A stretch of 64,000 bases of DNA. It comes from Ceratobasidium sp. AG-K. Its lineage: Eukaryota > Basidiomycota > Agaricomycetes > Cantharellales > Ceratobasidiaceae. The notes below the pieces were generated by a model. The model was not told the origin of the DNA. It ran no database searches and saw only the letters and a list, made by a program, of their open reading frames with translations. The stretch is from positions 4,872,571-4,936,570 of the forward strand of contig JAWNGF010000003.1 of assembly GCA_037039685.1 (NCBI GenBank). Direction: 5' to 3'. Made by a program: the position numbers and the translations under genes. This document shows, in pieces, positions 45,829 to 58,036 of the stretch; position 1 is the first letter of the stretch; every line of letters starts with the position of its first letter.

Positions 45829-47591
45829 CTATGGTTGTGGGGTTGGTATTTTAGTCGCGGTCCAAAAGGAAGCTTGATACACGTATCCGAGCATCGATTC
45901 AGAGTTGCCCGTGTACGTGGTTGGTATCGTGCGTTCGTTCTGGAGCATACAGTTAGATGGGAAGGGCAAGTATAGAACCGACGCACGTAGATTTCGAATC
46001 CGATCTTGCGCGCGAGCTCCTTGACTTCTTCCAAGTCCAACTCGATCGACATGTCATTGGAGTTGTTATTCTCCCAGTGCCATAACAGTGGGCCTATTCG
46101 CGATCAGCCATAGTCTGATTACTGGCGGTTCCACTCACCCAGGTTCACCCAAACACCTCCAGGCGCGAGTATCTTGTGTATCGTCTTGAGATAACTCACG
46201 ATATTTTTGGCCGTGTCGATAAAGAAACACGTCAAGACGGCGTCCCACTCGCCTGCATGTGGTTCCGGATCGGGGCCCGCCTCGGGGTCCGGGTCCACAC
46301 CATAAATTTCTTCAAAGTCGCCTATACACGAGGTTAGGAGAGTGAAGTAGTAAAGTAGGAATACTTGCCCGCGACAAGTGAAAAGTTCGATCCAGGTGGG
46401 AGGTCCGAGGGGAGCACGTCTGGGATTTGAACGGCGCGCAGAAGCGAGCGGGAAGAGACCGTATTGGATATCGAGTGGATGAAAGGGTGGATCGTGTGTT
46501 CGAACTTGGCACGGGTTCTGGGCGGGTTCAGTATCGAGTTAGTTGACGGGTAGAGAACGTACCGGTTGAGGACAAAGTACGAGGCAAGGAGCATATAATG
46601 GGAGAATTCATTGCCCTGGCATGTAAATCCTATTTGGGGTTAGATCAGTTTGGGCGAAATTGGGTTGACGTGCCTCGGGCAGCGACGTCCCAGGCTAGAC
46701 GGCCTAGGCCGGCTCCTGGAACGAGTACTCGGAAATTTCCTCTATGAATTGGGTGAGAGTCGGTTAAGGGGTACGTAATAAGCCTACCTTTCCTCGAAGG
46801 GAACATTGTGAAAATGCTCACATAAAGCATCTAGCATTGGTCCATAACAGGCGTCTCGCTCAACTTTACCCTGGAAAGCATATTTCCAGAAGTGAACCGA
46901 GACCTAAAGGAGATAGAACGCACCTCGACCCCCCAATCACGAACAAATTGCTTTAGGGTCGATCGTACCTTGTCCATATCAAAGTCCAGTTGGGGGGAGC
47001 GTTTCGTTCGACGTCCGTGGCCGCCACGCTCGTGTTCTCCGTGCGAATGGGTAGACTCGGATGCCTGGTCGTGGTCATTCGTGTGACCTTGGTCGTGCCT
47101 GCCGTGCTCGTGTGCGTGAGACCCATGACTGTGTCCGTGGCCGTGATCGTGGTCATGGTCGTGATCATCTATTCTCAAGGTGCCGAATTAACTACCGATA
47201 TTCACTGCGAGAACAACTTACCGTGACCATGCCCTCCCCCCGCATCCATCCCTTGGAATATAAGTGGATCGTCTATTATGTTGAGCAGGAATTCGGCATT
47301 GCGCTCGATTGCCGCATCAATGTGCACCATCTTCTGCTTCCATCCCACTGCATCAAGAAGAGCACGCTCCGAGTCTGGTAGCTTCAAGTAGTCAAGCCGC
47401 CGGCGTTGGTTCGCGGACAACTATTGTGTTGGGTAATCAAGGAAGACCCATATTAATCAGGAACAGATTCCATTAGCGCCCCACTATAGGCTAAATAAGC
47501 TTACAGAGTACTGTCTGTAATGTTTGAATGCCTCCAGTACTCGATTCAAGGCGGCAGCCTCAAGTTCTGCGTCGGTTTCTTTGGCGCTCAT
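45829..47591 (-). CDS. Carnosine N-methyltransferase-like (N2227 family) SAM methyltransferase
   Basis: A many-exon gene from ATG 47591 ([10 protein letters not shown]) to a stop at 45829-45831. Order: [35 protein letters not shown] followed by [13 protein letters not shown], the SAM site [103 protein letters not shown], and [19 protein letters not shown]. This is the full CARNMT1/N2227 pattern; animal and yeast (YNL092W) members methylate histidine-containing dipeptides such as carnosine. Between the two N-terminal conserved blocks an insert at 47170-47000 is extremely His-rich, unusual for the family. Single product likely cytosolic or nuclear. Confidence 0.9.
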
Positions 47592-47942
47592 GGTGGTTGA
47601 CTTGATCCTGTCGCTCGTGGGTTGCTTATATAACCGGGAAATTCCATCTGATAAAAATGGACTGCTTAAAAAAGCGCCACGTCCGGGCAGTATCTCCATG
47701 GGCATGGTTAATTGATGATGCGGTATACAATGTACTACACCGAATGGTTCAGCTCAGGCATCCCCTTTCAGATATCCTGAAACGTTAGCGCATATATGGA
47801 GTCCTGATTGCTAAAGGGCATGTGACATTTCCTGGGTCTAAACTCTCATCATACATGCTTGAATGCAGATAGCTCGTAAACAAAACGACATCAAATGGAC
47901 TAATGGAGTAAATTAAAGCAGGGAGTTTGTGGTCCTGGCGGC
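47592..47942. other. Intergenic region
   Basis: Between two minus-strand genes; probable promoter of the methyltransferase and 3' flank of the transporter. Nothing recognised. Confidence 0.5.
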
Positions 47943-50065
47943 CTAGTAGACGAAGCGGAAGCCCTTGCGTGCCTGCTGAGCCTCTTCAGTGGAGATCCCC
48001 TGCGACTGTGCAATATCCTCAATAGGTTCTGTCCTGTCTCGTATCCCATCAACTTCTTCTCCTCGGTCTAGCCTACTACACCGCACGTCAGAGAAGACAG
48101 GGCTCAACTAGCGAGAGCGACCCACAGGTTCAATGAAATCAGGTGTTGCCGGAAAGCGAAGCACATCGCGATAGCGCATGCAAAACATGCTGTGCAGATA
48201 CCATACGAATTTCGATACTGTTGATTTAGTTTTAGTATTTGATCGGGGTGCATACCTGCCGTAAACTCCAAGCGTACCGTATTCCCCCACTTGGTTGGCC
48301 ATACGTATGACCCTGATACGTTTCCGAGTTGGGAAAATGCGTTGATAAGCGCGAGCGCGACAGCCCGTTTCGAGGGTGGGCGCGGGAGCGAATTTGAACA
48401 CCAGGCCCAAAATATAATGAATCCGGCGTACGATTGCGCCATCTGGTAGGTAGACTGAAACTATCAATATTGAGCTTAAGGATGACCGAGACGCATACCA
48501 AGAAAAGGGCAATATAACGGGCTGCGACGTTCATCGTGACCTCGGCAACTAAAAACCCAACAATACCAACGATGTATGAACCAGCAATATGATAGAATCG
48601 CTCGCCGGTTTTGTCCGCATGCCGTGAAGCAATAAACGCAACTATTCTAAATGAGATACGAGTAAACAATCCATTACTTGGCCAAGCATTCGCGACACTT
48701 ACGATGCAAACGCCCATGGCGGTGCGCATAGGAGCAGAGATATTGTGCGGCTATATCCGAGAGTCGATGTAAGGGCTATATTATGAGTCAGTCACTGTAC
48801 ATCCCTTACAGTTAGACACCCACTCGGAAAGTAAGAGTTGAAGCTCAGCCCCACCACTTGTGCAGTCAATGCGACCGCAAGCCACCACACCTTCCAATCC
48901 TTGACTGTCAGGAAGAAGCCATCGAATGGGCCTTCGTTACTCTCATCTCGATCGGCCTCTCCACCCGCATCCTGTGGCCAACATCCTGTGGTTAGAAGGC
49001 TAAAAGCACTAATTTTCCGGGGATACTGAATACATACCTCGATCATACGAAGTTCTGCAAGTCTTCTCTCCGCGGGGGTGAGCCATTTCATTGTACTCGG
49101 AAAGTCGGGTAGAATAAAAAGAGCTATAATAGCCACCGCTATAGTTACTGCTCCCTCGATATAAAATAGCCAACGCCACGCTGCATGACCTAGTTTTCCT
49201 TCCATTCCGTCCAGAATCCCTGCCGCCAATAGCCCACCAAATGCGTTGGAGGAAAGGCTCCCGACATAGAGGATTGCAGTTCGTAGTCCAAGCTCTTCAC
49301 GCACGTACCATTTGGAGAGGATAAAGAGCGCCCCAGGAAAGAATGCAGCTTCGACAAACCCGAGGAAGAACCGGGTAAGAAGAGCCCCAATAAAGCTGGT
49401 AATATAATTGAGATAAGCCTGGTGCTTAGCGAACGCAAATTTGGATGCCTTACTTGTGTGTGACACCCGTTATGCAAGATATACCTCCCCAAAGAATCAT
49501 ACACGCGGGAAGGTACAAAGAGGGTTTACCAATATCTATGTTTCCAGTTGTGGGTAAGTTTAACCTGCAGTGACTCCAGCTGCTCAACGTACAGTTCAAA
49601 AACATATTACTTATGACTGATATGAGTGAATCGCATAACCATGTTGAAGGCGGCTTACCTTGGAACTTGCATTAGAATATACCCCACATAGAAAATAGAC
49701 AAGAGCGTTGCAAACTCTTGCCCTTTCAGGCCGAGATCCTCCTCAAACCCACGCAGCCTCGCAGCGGCAGCGTTATTCCTATCAATCTAAAGGGTGAATA
49801 CAGTCATATTAGACCCTTCAAATAAGAGGTCGAATGCGCCTACGCTATTCAGGATATAGATAACGACCATGATGCTCATGCGTGCATCAATCTTACGCAC
49901 AAGCTTCTTTTCCAACTTTTTGCGCTCCTCGACTCCACCAAACTCGGCATCGATACTTCGGAGTGATTGATCGTATGGAACCTTGGACTTATCCCTGTCC
50001 TCAACGTGTTTCACCTCTGTGTCAAGTTTTGAGTCGTTACGCGCGGCAACCGGAGAGGAAGACAT
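47943..50065 (-). CDS. MFS transporter of the Dal5/Tna1 (anion:cation symporter) family
   Basis: Starts at ATG 50065 (MSSSPVAARND) and ends ARKGFRFVY at 47943. The N-terminal cytosolic tail leads into KLVRKIDARMSIMVVIYILNS, then after an intron IDRNNAAAARLRGFEEDLGLKGQEFATLLSIFYVGYI, TRFFLGFVEAAFFPGALFILSKWYVREELGLRTAILYVGS, SNAFGGLLAAGILDGMEG, WRWLFYIEGAVTIAVAIIALFILPDFP, WLAVALTAQVVGLSFNSYFP, GSYIVGIVGFLVAEV, and the C-terminal half PPSKRAVALALINAFSQLGNVSGSYVWP. This is the typical allantoate/nicotinate/vitamin transporter pattern with 12 membrane spans and many short introns. Substrate cannot be read from sequence. Confidence 0.88.
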
Positions 50066-50749
50066 GAATATACTGTGGCCGGGTCACCTCAGTCAGTAAG
50101 TGAATATATGCGCTATGTAGGGGATGAAGGGACTAGGTTGCAGGAGTCAGCCAGGTTCAGGCCAGGCTTTTAATAGGCACTCGTCTTATCTACACGCTTC
50201 CAACTATTACTCATAAACACCTGGCCATGGTCAGCTGTGTACTTTCTACGAGCTTCTTTGTTCTAGATTTCACATTCGAATCCGTGCAACTGACCTTGCT
50301 ACCCTATCGAATCTTCTTTAATGCCCACAAGCTCCTTTTCCACAGGTCTCAAAACTCCAAAAACGCCGATGCCACTCGTTCACGGGAATAATAGGCCGCT
50401 ATGAGGTTCGTCTATTACGACACAAACCCAGCTACCACCTTAAGCTTCTTCCTGGGCATTCCGTCTACTTATACCGATGGGTGACTTCTTTTGGACCTTG
50501 AGCCGGGATAGGTTAATAGGTTCACAAATCCGATTGTTATTTCGGGCTGCCAAGTCCGACTAGGATATAAAATACAAGGGCAATGCGGAGGCATATGTCT
50601 CACTCTACGCTCTGGGAGCCCATCCTCATATACCGTTCCTGATTACCTCAGCATGCAATTCGGATCGGGGTTTGAGTGTGCATTTGAAGGGCTTTGGATG
50701 ACTGCAAAGACTATGAGAATATAACGTTGGCGTGATGGATTTTAGCTCA
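50066..50749. other. Intergenic region
   Basis: Promoter region of the transporter and 3' flank of the P450. No gene recognised. Confidence 0.5.
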
Positions 50750-52832
50750 CTAGACTAATCCGTTGGTGCCAGCTTCAGTGCTGGGCAAAATTCTGTTTCC
50801 GTTTTCGTCTTCGGGACCCGAGATATTGAACACCGCGAGTACCGAGACGATGACAATAAATAGGGCTGCGTCTCCCAAGTGAATCCCAGGACAAATCCTT
50901 GATTAGATCGTAAGTATTAATCAAGTATCCCAATGCAACAAATCTTCTGACCTACGCCCCCAGCCAAATGCCGGCAGAGCGGGAACGGATGGGTTTATAA
51001 ACCTATCTGGGTCGAATCTTTCCGGGTTGGTATATACGCGTTCATCCCGACTCATTGCCCTATAGAGTCAGATCTTAGCTGACTGTAATTGATTGACGTC
51101 GACAAGACAAACGGACCACAAGTTTCCAAAACTATCAGCAAAGTTAGTAAAGTGACCTTACGCTATTAGCGAAATAGGCCTACACTATTGTACCTTTGGG
51201 GATCCTATAGCCACGGTAAACGTCGTCTTGAGCGGATGCATGAGGTACGCCTGTGATCAGCAATTTAGTACAATCCTAAACACATTTATCACTGTAGACT
51301 AACCAACAGGGCTGACCGGCTGCCATCGTAAAACTTCAGATATGAGTCGCTCGACGTATGATAGGCTAGCTCGGTCGCTCATGCTTGGTAGTCGATTTGA
51401 GCCTACAACGGCGTCAATCTCTTGCTGAGCCTTTGCTTGAGCCTCTGGGAATAATATCATTGCTAGCATAAATGTCTGCAAAGCGCTAACCGACTAGCAA
51501 GCACATTAGCGTTGTGGGCAGGAAATCAAGATGACACCCACAGTGTCGGTGCCGCCTTCGGAGTATCAAAGGTCAGCACGTTTCCAAAAGAAAAATACCG
51601 TATAAAACAAGTCTTACCCATGTATAAAACCAATCCCATGATTTTGGCAAAATCATCAACTGCGGCCTCATCCCATCCCCAAGATTTAGCATCTCGCAAC
51701 GTTGATGAGACAATAGAGTAATCGTCTACACCGGCAGACTTCGTAGATTTAATACTCCATTGGTGCAGAGAAGGGAGGAAACTCACTACGCGCGCTTTTG
51801 TCCATTGGTAAATGCCATTGACCGTCCTTTCCTTGTGTTCTCTCCAGTCCCGCGCGGTCGCCTTCCATCCTGCACCAGGGAACCACGCCGGGACGAATCT
51901 CAACCAAGGCATGAGGTTGAAAAGAAAATCTAGAATTGTCATTAGTCACACTATGGCGATCTTTCCCAGCCAGGAGCTCACTAGAAGGCTGAAACGCCAG
52001 AGCGAGGCGGTCAATAAATATACTCGCATTCTTCATAAATTCATCGTTTGTCGATTCAAGATCGTACCCATATACTGAATCCAGCATCGTTGCTGCCATT
52101 GTACTTTTGAAGAATAAAGTCAGGGCCGAAGTCAGTTGCATATACCTTGATACGCACTGATTGAACAATTCGTCAACTATTTCCGAAGACTCCAAACTTT
52201 CCGAATGATCGAGTAGTTTCTGCAACAATAGCCTTGCCTGAGATTGTTGAGATTCACCGAACGAGACAACAGCCTGTTTGTTCATCCATGAGTTCATAAT
52301 TCTCCGATTTTTTTTCCAGAGCTCATTAGGGCTCATCAATGTCATCATGTTCTGCAAGGCAAGCCTATGATCGTGCACAGTAAGGTTTGGAACTAGCGTA
52401 GAGTGTTGCCACTGACCCTACGGGGGATACGATCATCGGAGGTGCGAAGCGGTTTGAATAGATGTTTGATCTCTTCTCCAGCAACTCTGCAGCAGCCTCT
52501 GCCGAATTAAGAGCTACAATTGTTGTGCCAAGGAAACTCAACGAGATTACGTCGCCTAGGGCCCTCAGCATGAGATATGATATATGTTTCCTATTATACA
52601 GTCCAAACTCACTCTTAACTGCTTTGGAGATATCCAAAAACTTTAGATGTTCGCACTCTTGAGGCATGGAAAGAAGTTGTCCAATAATGGGATATGACGG
52701 CGGTCCAGGCGGCAATGGCATCTCAGAGTGCGAATACAATTTCCGGACCAGATAATGAACAGCAGTAGTACCAGTAGCCGCTAGGGCCAGGTAAAGCGCC
52801 AAGTTTTCTCTCCCTTCCAAATGTTGAGCCAT
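50750..52832 (-). CDS. Microsomal cytochrome P450 monooxygenase
   Basis: Starts at ATG 52832; an N-terminal membrane anchor (LALYLALAATGTTAVHYLV) and proline hinge (MPLPPGPPSYPIIGQL) are followed by VISLSFLGTTIVALNSAEAAAELLEKRS, LWKKNRRIMNSW (C-helix), an I-helix GGTDT at about 51535, QTFMLAMILFPEAQAKAQQEIDAVVGSNRLP, SYVERLISEVLRWQPVSP with the K-helix ExxR, ERFDPDRFINP, and the haem loop FGWGRRICPGIHLGDA across the last intron (Cys ligand near 50905). It ends TEAGTNGLV at 50750. The architecture is that of fungal O-methylsterigmatocystin oxidoreductase-like P450s of basidiomycetes. The junction after GGTDT at 51535-51480 is not cleanly resolved by GT-AG rules. Substrate unknown. Confidence 0.87.
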
Positions 52833-53370
52833 AGTAATGTAATTGAAGGGATCTACCGGGTCGAAATGGATGTTGCACAGAACTTATAGCTCGACCGTGT
52901 AGTCATTCCGCCAGAGAAGACAATACCGTTTTCAAACGGAAGAGAAGGACGGCGACGCAAGCCCGAGCCCGTGAGTAGTTGATCCCCGATCAAATCCCCG
53001 ACCAAAGCACATACGTGCATACTTGGTAGAAGAACGCCCATGTGGTAATTTCGATGCATGACAGGAACTTGGGATGTCCTTACAAGGAGAACCTCGCTTG
53101 GGATGGTCATATAAGTACGCGGAAAACAGGACCGTTATATTGAGAAATGTTGGTGGTCACTCAGCGAGAATTGGAAAATCTCCCGAGCGCTCCGGAGCCA
53201 GGGCTTTGCTCACATCGGCAAGTTGGCAAGAAGCTTAAGTAGCATTAAGAAGATTTCAAAGTTTCGAAATCATGAGGCAGTGTTTGACGCCCTGACATAA
53301 GTGAGAAATTACTCAGCGAAAATGTGAAAAGCTACAGGGTGCCCCATCATCAGCAAAAAACCAGCTCACC
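52833..53370. other. Transition from gene-rich to repeat-rich DNA
   Basis: P450 promoter region, then AT-richer DNA without recognisable genes. From here to the right edge only mobile-element material was seen. Confidence 0.5.
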
Positions 53371-53720
53371 TTGGGAGTACTTCAAAGTACTATAAATCCC
53401 CAAACCACCAAATGAAAGTTCGATTTTAAAAGGTCTTCAAAGGTCTCTCAAGTAGGCCCTCAATATACAGAGTCCTTGAAATCAGTCACCCAGAATTCAT
53501 ACACCATAGAATCACCTTGCACTCTTCACACTACTTTAAATCTCAATTGCTGCTTTAAATCGCCATAGTAAGCTTCAAATCACCTCAAATCACTCAGTCC
53601 CATTTGAACTGCTTTAAATCATCCTTAGCTACACTAAAGCACTCCAAATCAAACAACGAGTGCTCTAAAGCGCTCTAAATCCCCCTTGGATATATTTGAA
53701 TTCACAGGTTGTGTTCAGAG
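53371..53720. repeat. Degenerate short-motif repeat (CTTTAAATC-like)
   Basis: Variants of CTTTAAATC / CTCTAAATC / CTTCAAATC / CTCCAAATC recur about every 15-35 bases between 53530 and 53690. Likely an old tandem or palindromic repeat; no coding content. Confidence 0.55.
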
Positions 53721-54339
53721 CACTTCATATTGCAGGGACATATTTATATAATTGGCTGCTATTTTAGGCTACAGTAATAAGTAAGCAGGGTATTTATGTA
53801 TGGATGATATCACTTGACTATCAGCCCAACAACTAGAGTGGACCATCAAGGACTTGCTAGTAGTAATTAGGTGACTGTGGCAGCAAGTGTACAGGAACAG
53901 CTAGATACACAATTCAAAAGCAAGGCACAAGGCACAAGTCCAAGCAATGTGATGAAGCACACAGGCAGGCAATCAATGAGGGGAATTAGTATGGGAGTGG
54001 AAACAGCAGAGCCAGCGCCAATATGTAGGGAATGGGGATTGAACACAGGATAAACATGATAGAAGATGGGATACATAAAGGAGAAAACTATTGACTAAAC
54101 TATGGCACATACACCAGGCAAACACCATACACAAGCCATCTGGTAATTACACTAAGTTGCCTAAAGGCACAGTTAGGCCAGGTTAGTCTTTGGTTGAAAA
54201 CTATAGTAGGTACCTTCACCTGGGAGGTGAATCTCTGAGACATATTCAGTCTCACTACAGTTAGCAACAAAACTATATGAGCTCAAGCAAATCCAATGGA
54301 TCTCCTTTGGACTCCAAAGTGCCAATCTCCTTATACTTG
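53721..54339. other. Repeat-rich intergenic DNA
   Basis: AT-rich, no gene recognised. Confidence 0.4.
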
Positions 54340-54420
54340 CTTGCTTGGATAAAGGAGCATCTACGAGCACCACTGGCAAAATGACCTGGGTGCTCCCAAG
54401 TGCTCCTTTATCCAAGCAAG
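54340..54420. repeat. Perfect 20-bp inverted repeat (foldback)
   Basis: Arms CTTGCTTGGATAAAGGAGCA (54340-54359) and its exact reverse complement (54401-54420) around a 41-bp spacer. The spacer itself holds GAGCACC and GGTGCTC, which extend the stem imperfectly. Possible MITE or foldback remnant. Confidence 0.75.
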
Positions 54421-54784
54421 TGTGCGGGAGCAAATTGGTGCCCGTTAGCGCCAGAGGATTTTAGTGACAAGTGCTGGGCAATTGTTCAGCAGGTTGCACA
54501 TGGTTACCCACTAAAGGCTCAAAGATTCAAATAAAAAGTACAGCCTGATAGCCAAACATGCAAGGAGTTTGCTCATTTTTGTTTTGTGCAATTTGAGCTC
54601 AAAATGGCAGAGTAATAAATCAAACAAAACACTATGTATGTGCATATGGTTTTGTAACACATTTCACAAGTGGTGGGGCCATTGCCTCAGAGCACCAAAA
54701 TATGTATCTAAACTACATGCATGCATATATAAAGGGCAATAGATAACGTCCAAGTTATCATACAAATTTTCTGAGTTTTTTTCC

Positions 54785-55711
54785 ATGCCTAAGGTGATTT
54801 CTGAGTCTAAGCTTAATTCTATCCTCTTGGGACTTGATGCTGGTCATTCTGTCACTTGAATTGCATTGGATTGCAGAGTTTTGTGTCATGCAGTGTCCAC
54901 TACTTGTGCAGAATATTGCCCAAACCTTCCCATATCTGTTGGTGGGTGGCCATGCAAACTTGGTTTGACTGTGGTCCAGCACACTGTCCACCTACTGACC
55001 CACAGAGTTTGATTCTCCACTTGGGAGGCAACACAAACACTCTCCAACCTTACAGGGGTATCCATACATCCTCAAACAGTTTGTCATGCACTGAGAAGCA
55101 CTGGTCTAAAGGCTGTGAAAAAGGTCAAAAAACCAAAGCTCAGTCCTGAAGCCTAGAAGGCATGCCTTGCCTTTGCTGGGGTACACCAGGACTGGACAGT
55201 GGAGGATTGGAAACAGGTACTCTGGTCTGACAAGACTAAGATTACCTGCCTGGGGTCAGATGGGGTCAAGTGGGGCTGGGTGTGTGGAGGAAAGGAGCTG
55301 TTTCAGTGGCTGACAGTTGGAACAAAAAGTTTTGGAGGCAGATCTTTGATGTTTTGGGGGTGTATGGGATATAATGGGACTGGTTTGGGATGCAGGTTAG
55401 AAGGAACATTGACCAAGGAAGTTTACCTTGAAATTTTGGGCAATGAACTCAGTGGCAGCCTGGAGCATTTAGGGTTGGAGCCTGAGGGGGTGATTTTTCA
55501 GCAGGACAATGCCAGCTCTCACAAGGCAAAATTGTGCCTCAAATGGGTTGAGGACAATGGTATTGAGTTGCTCAAGTGGCCAACATACTCACCTGATCTT
55601 AATCCAATCAAAAATCTATGGGCAGAACTCAAAAGGCATTTGGGCACCATCTGCAAAGGTCATTGGGCTCCAGAGTACTCTAGAGTGTCCAGAGTACCAA
55701 GAGTAACCTAG
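54785..55711 (+). pseudogene. Tc1/mariner-type transposase relic
   Basis: ATG at 54785 begins a helix-turn-helix-like part (SESKLNSILLGLDAGHSVT) broken by stops, with frame changes before about 55190. The open part 55199-55711 carries a DDE_3 catalytic domain: VLWSDKTKI (first Asp), SLMFWGCMGYNGTG, VIFQQDNASSHKA (second Asp), LLKWPTYSPDLNPIKNLWAEL. Thirty-four residues after the second Asp, where DD34E enzymes have Glu (NPIEN), this copy has Lys. Stops, frameshift and the lost catalytic Glu mark it as dead. No terminal inverted repeats were identified. Confidence 0.85.
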
Positions 55712-55765
55712 AATCTCCCAGAGTACTCTAGAGTTGCTCTGAGAGATAACACTCAGAGTACACAT
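55670..55765. repeat. Short palindromic motif cluster
   Basis: AGAGTACTCTAGAGT occurs twice (about 55672-55687 and 55720-55735) with further GAGTAC/CAGAGTAC pieces around. It lies just after the transposase and may be a remnant of the element end. Confidence 0.45.
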
Positions 55766-56919
55766 GTGGGTTTGTTTGTATCCTGCTCAGTAAGCAGTAG
55801 AGTTGAATTTGCAATTACCTAATGCATCACTGAGATGATCCGACCCCAAAGAGACTGCTACCATGCATTCCCCAGTAATGAGCTGTTGTCAGCCACAGGT
55901 CTCTGGCTGGTTTCTTTGAGCATATGATCCAACCAAGGCTGGTGGGGTCACATCAGTTGGCCCAGTGCCCAATCATAAACTGCTGGCCAGCTGCGCACTG
56001 CACCACTCTGGGCCTCACTCACTGTTTTCTCCAGTCCTGGGCAGTCCACTTGGGTTGCTTGTGCATGCACCAGCATTCTCCTCATTATCCCTGGGACTGT
56101 TATGTACATAGATGTATCTACTCAAGCATGCACATGCACCTTGCCTTGCATCAAACATACAATATAGCAAAACCATCATATTCAACAGTGTTTGTATATA
56201 AATTGCAGGCAAACAAATATACAAAAACAGCAATGCAAAACAGTCCAAGAAACACACACAGTACATGGACACACATGGGGTGTGCACATGACAGCAAGCA
56301 TATGTGAAACAACTGGATGAGCCAGCACACAAAAGCAGATGAATCAACAGAAAGGCAGAGGGAAGGCAAGCAAAATTGTGAGAATAAAATAGGATATGTA
56401 AGGTGACTGTCCAGAGATAACCAATGTTTGACACAAGCTACTGGTGGGACTGGTAGATCCTTACAGCCACTGTTCCGGTTGGGGCTGCTAGGACAATGTC
56501 TGACAGTGGAAAGAAAAGAAAAAACAGTGGCATGGAGGCAAAAGCAAGGGGGTATTGCATGCAAAGGTGATTGTAAGGGCTAGAAGGTGGCAAAGAAAAT
56601 GCAAGGTGGTGGCCGGCCAGTGGCCTAATCCCCACTCCCATGCACATTCTTCATTGGTGCAGCTATCCCAATAGCCTTGACAGTAGGTAGTTATATACGT
56701 GAACCTAGGTATTAGTGAGCTCCCACTGGTTCAAGAGTCAAACAAGCCAGAAACTTACTTCAATTCATTGAGGCAACTGGCACAAATCAAACCCAAGTGC
56801 TTATGCAACACAAATCTGCAAACATATTGCTTCCAAGTTTTACCATACTTATCCTCCTCAAATTTGCAAGTGGTGCCCTTGATTGTCTTGAGAGTGTGCA
56901 GGATCTGGTGCACAACTGG
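55766..56919. other. Repeat-rich DNA without recognised genes
   Basis: Short ORFs on both strands without known motifs. Confidence 0.4.
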
Positions 56920-58036
56920 TCAGGTGGCACAAGTACCACATATGACATCACTCACAATGATCCCTGCAAAGGCCATTGATGCAAATGGGGGTCCTTTCAG
57001 AGTGTTGGGAGACATGTTGGCATAATCAAAAGAAGATAGATGGGGTAATGTGGTCAATGTAGTCAACTGCTGGCAAGCCTCAAGAGTATCTTCCTGAAGC
57101 ATCTCTTCCATACAAATGCCACCAATATTGTGCATCAAGTTGAAAAAGAGACTGCTGACAACATCATGAATAATTTGGGTGTCACCAAACTTGTGTGGGT
57201 TCTGGGGAATGGGTTCAAATCTTGTTCTAAATTTGGGCAACAAGACTTACACATGCATTGGTCAGGTACATGAATTGTTTGTTGTCAATCAAGCATTGGG
57301 TGCCCTCTTTGCTGAGCCCTTTGAATATGGTTTAAACTAATTCAAGCCTGGCCATGGCAAAATTGCTCTGGGAAGAGGGTTGGCTGCACTTTGCCTGGTG
57401 GTCAACACAATAAGTATTCAACATAGCCCACATAGATTGGGTATTTACTGTCACTAAAAATTGCCCTTGCACAACATCTCCATGCTTCAATCCAGTAGCC
57501 CTCTCTGCATGGTCCAACGCACATGCATGTAGCTCCTCATTGGGCTCCAACCATGGGGAACCCATAACCATACCAGCTGCAATGCCCACTTGGAAGACAG
57601 ACATGAACTTTTGTTTGGCTTCAGAGAATGACCCCATGTGGGCCCCAACACAAGGAATGGGTGCTTCTGGAGGCAGAGGGTGGGATATGTGCTTGCCCAT
57701 GATGCCTTCATACTCCACATGCTGGTTTGACTGGAGCTCACTCCTTGTTGGTATACTGCACCTGGGCATGCCAAGCTTTTTCTTCCTGTTCATATGGAGG
57801 TGCATACTCAAAGCACTGGTGCCCAAGCTCAGGTGTACAGGCTGTGCAACTAGTTGCATGTTGTGTATGCCCAGTGCTGCCAGAGAAGTAGAGGTGGTTG
57901 CAATGCCACCCTTGGGATCTGAGTCATTGTCAAGCAGGAGTGAGAAAGGTAGCCTGTCAGACCAAGACACTCTGTTCTCCCACTGCTGGGGTTCCTGCTG
58001 TAGGGCAATTGGAGGCAAAGGAGCTTGCTGGCCATG
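56920..58036 (-). other. Broken ORFs of an unidentified repeat, same strand as element B
   Basis: Two minus-strand open stretches: 58036-57332 (about 235 residues, with FSLLLDNDSDPKGGIAT and MGSPWLEPNEELHACALDHAERA) and 57243-56920 (IHDVVSSLFFNLMHNIGG, TLTTLPHLSSFDYANMSP). The two look like parts of one decayed coding region separated by stops. No domain is recognised. The 58036 end abuts the truncated integrase of element B, and the sequence has the low-complexity, AT-rich style of the surrounding mobile DNA. Probably a further transposable element or a captured gene. Confidence 0.4.

Noticed and set aside
46995..47175. The His-rich tract as an independent plus-strand protein (Val-rich ORF 46990-47226)
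   Set aside because: The minus-strand reading continues the methyltransferase frame on both sides; the plus ORF is its mirror.
54785..55190. An intact N-terminal DNA-binding domain for the Tc1-type transposase
   Set aside because: Stops and frame changes interrupt it; only fragments align to the expected pattern.
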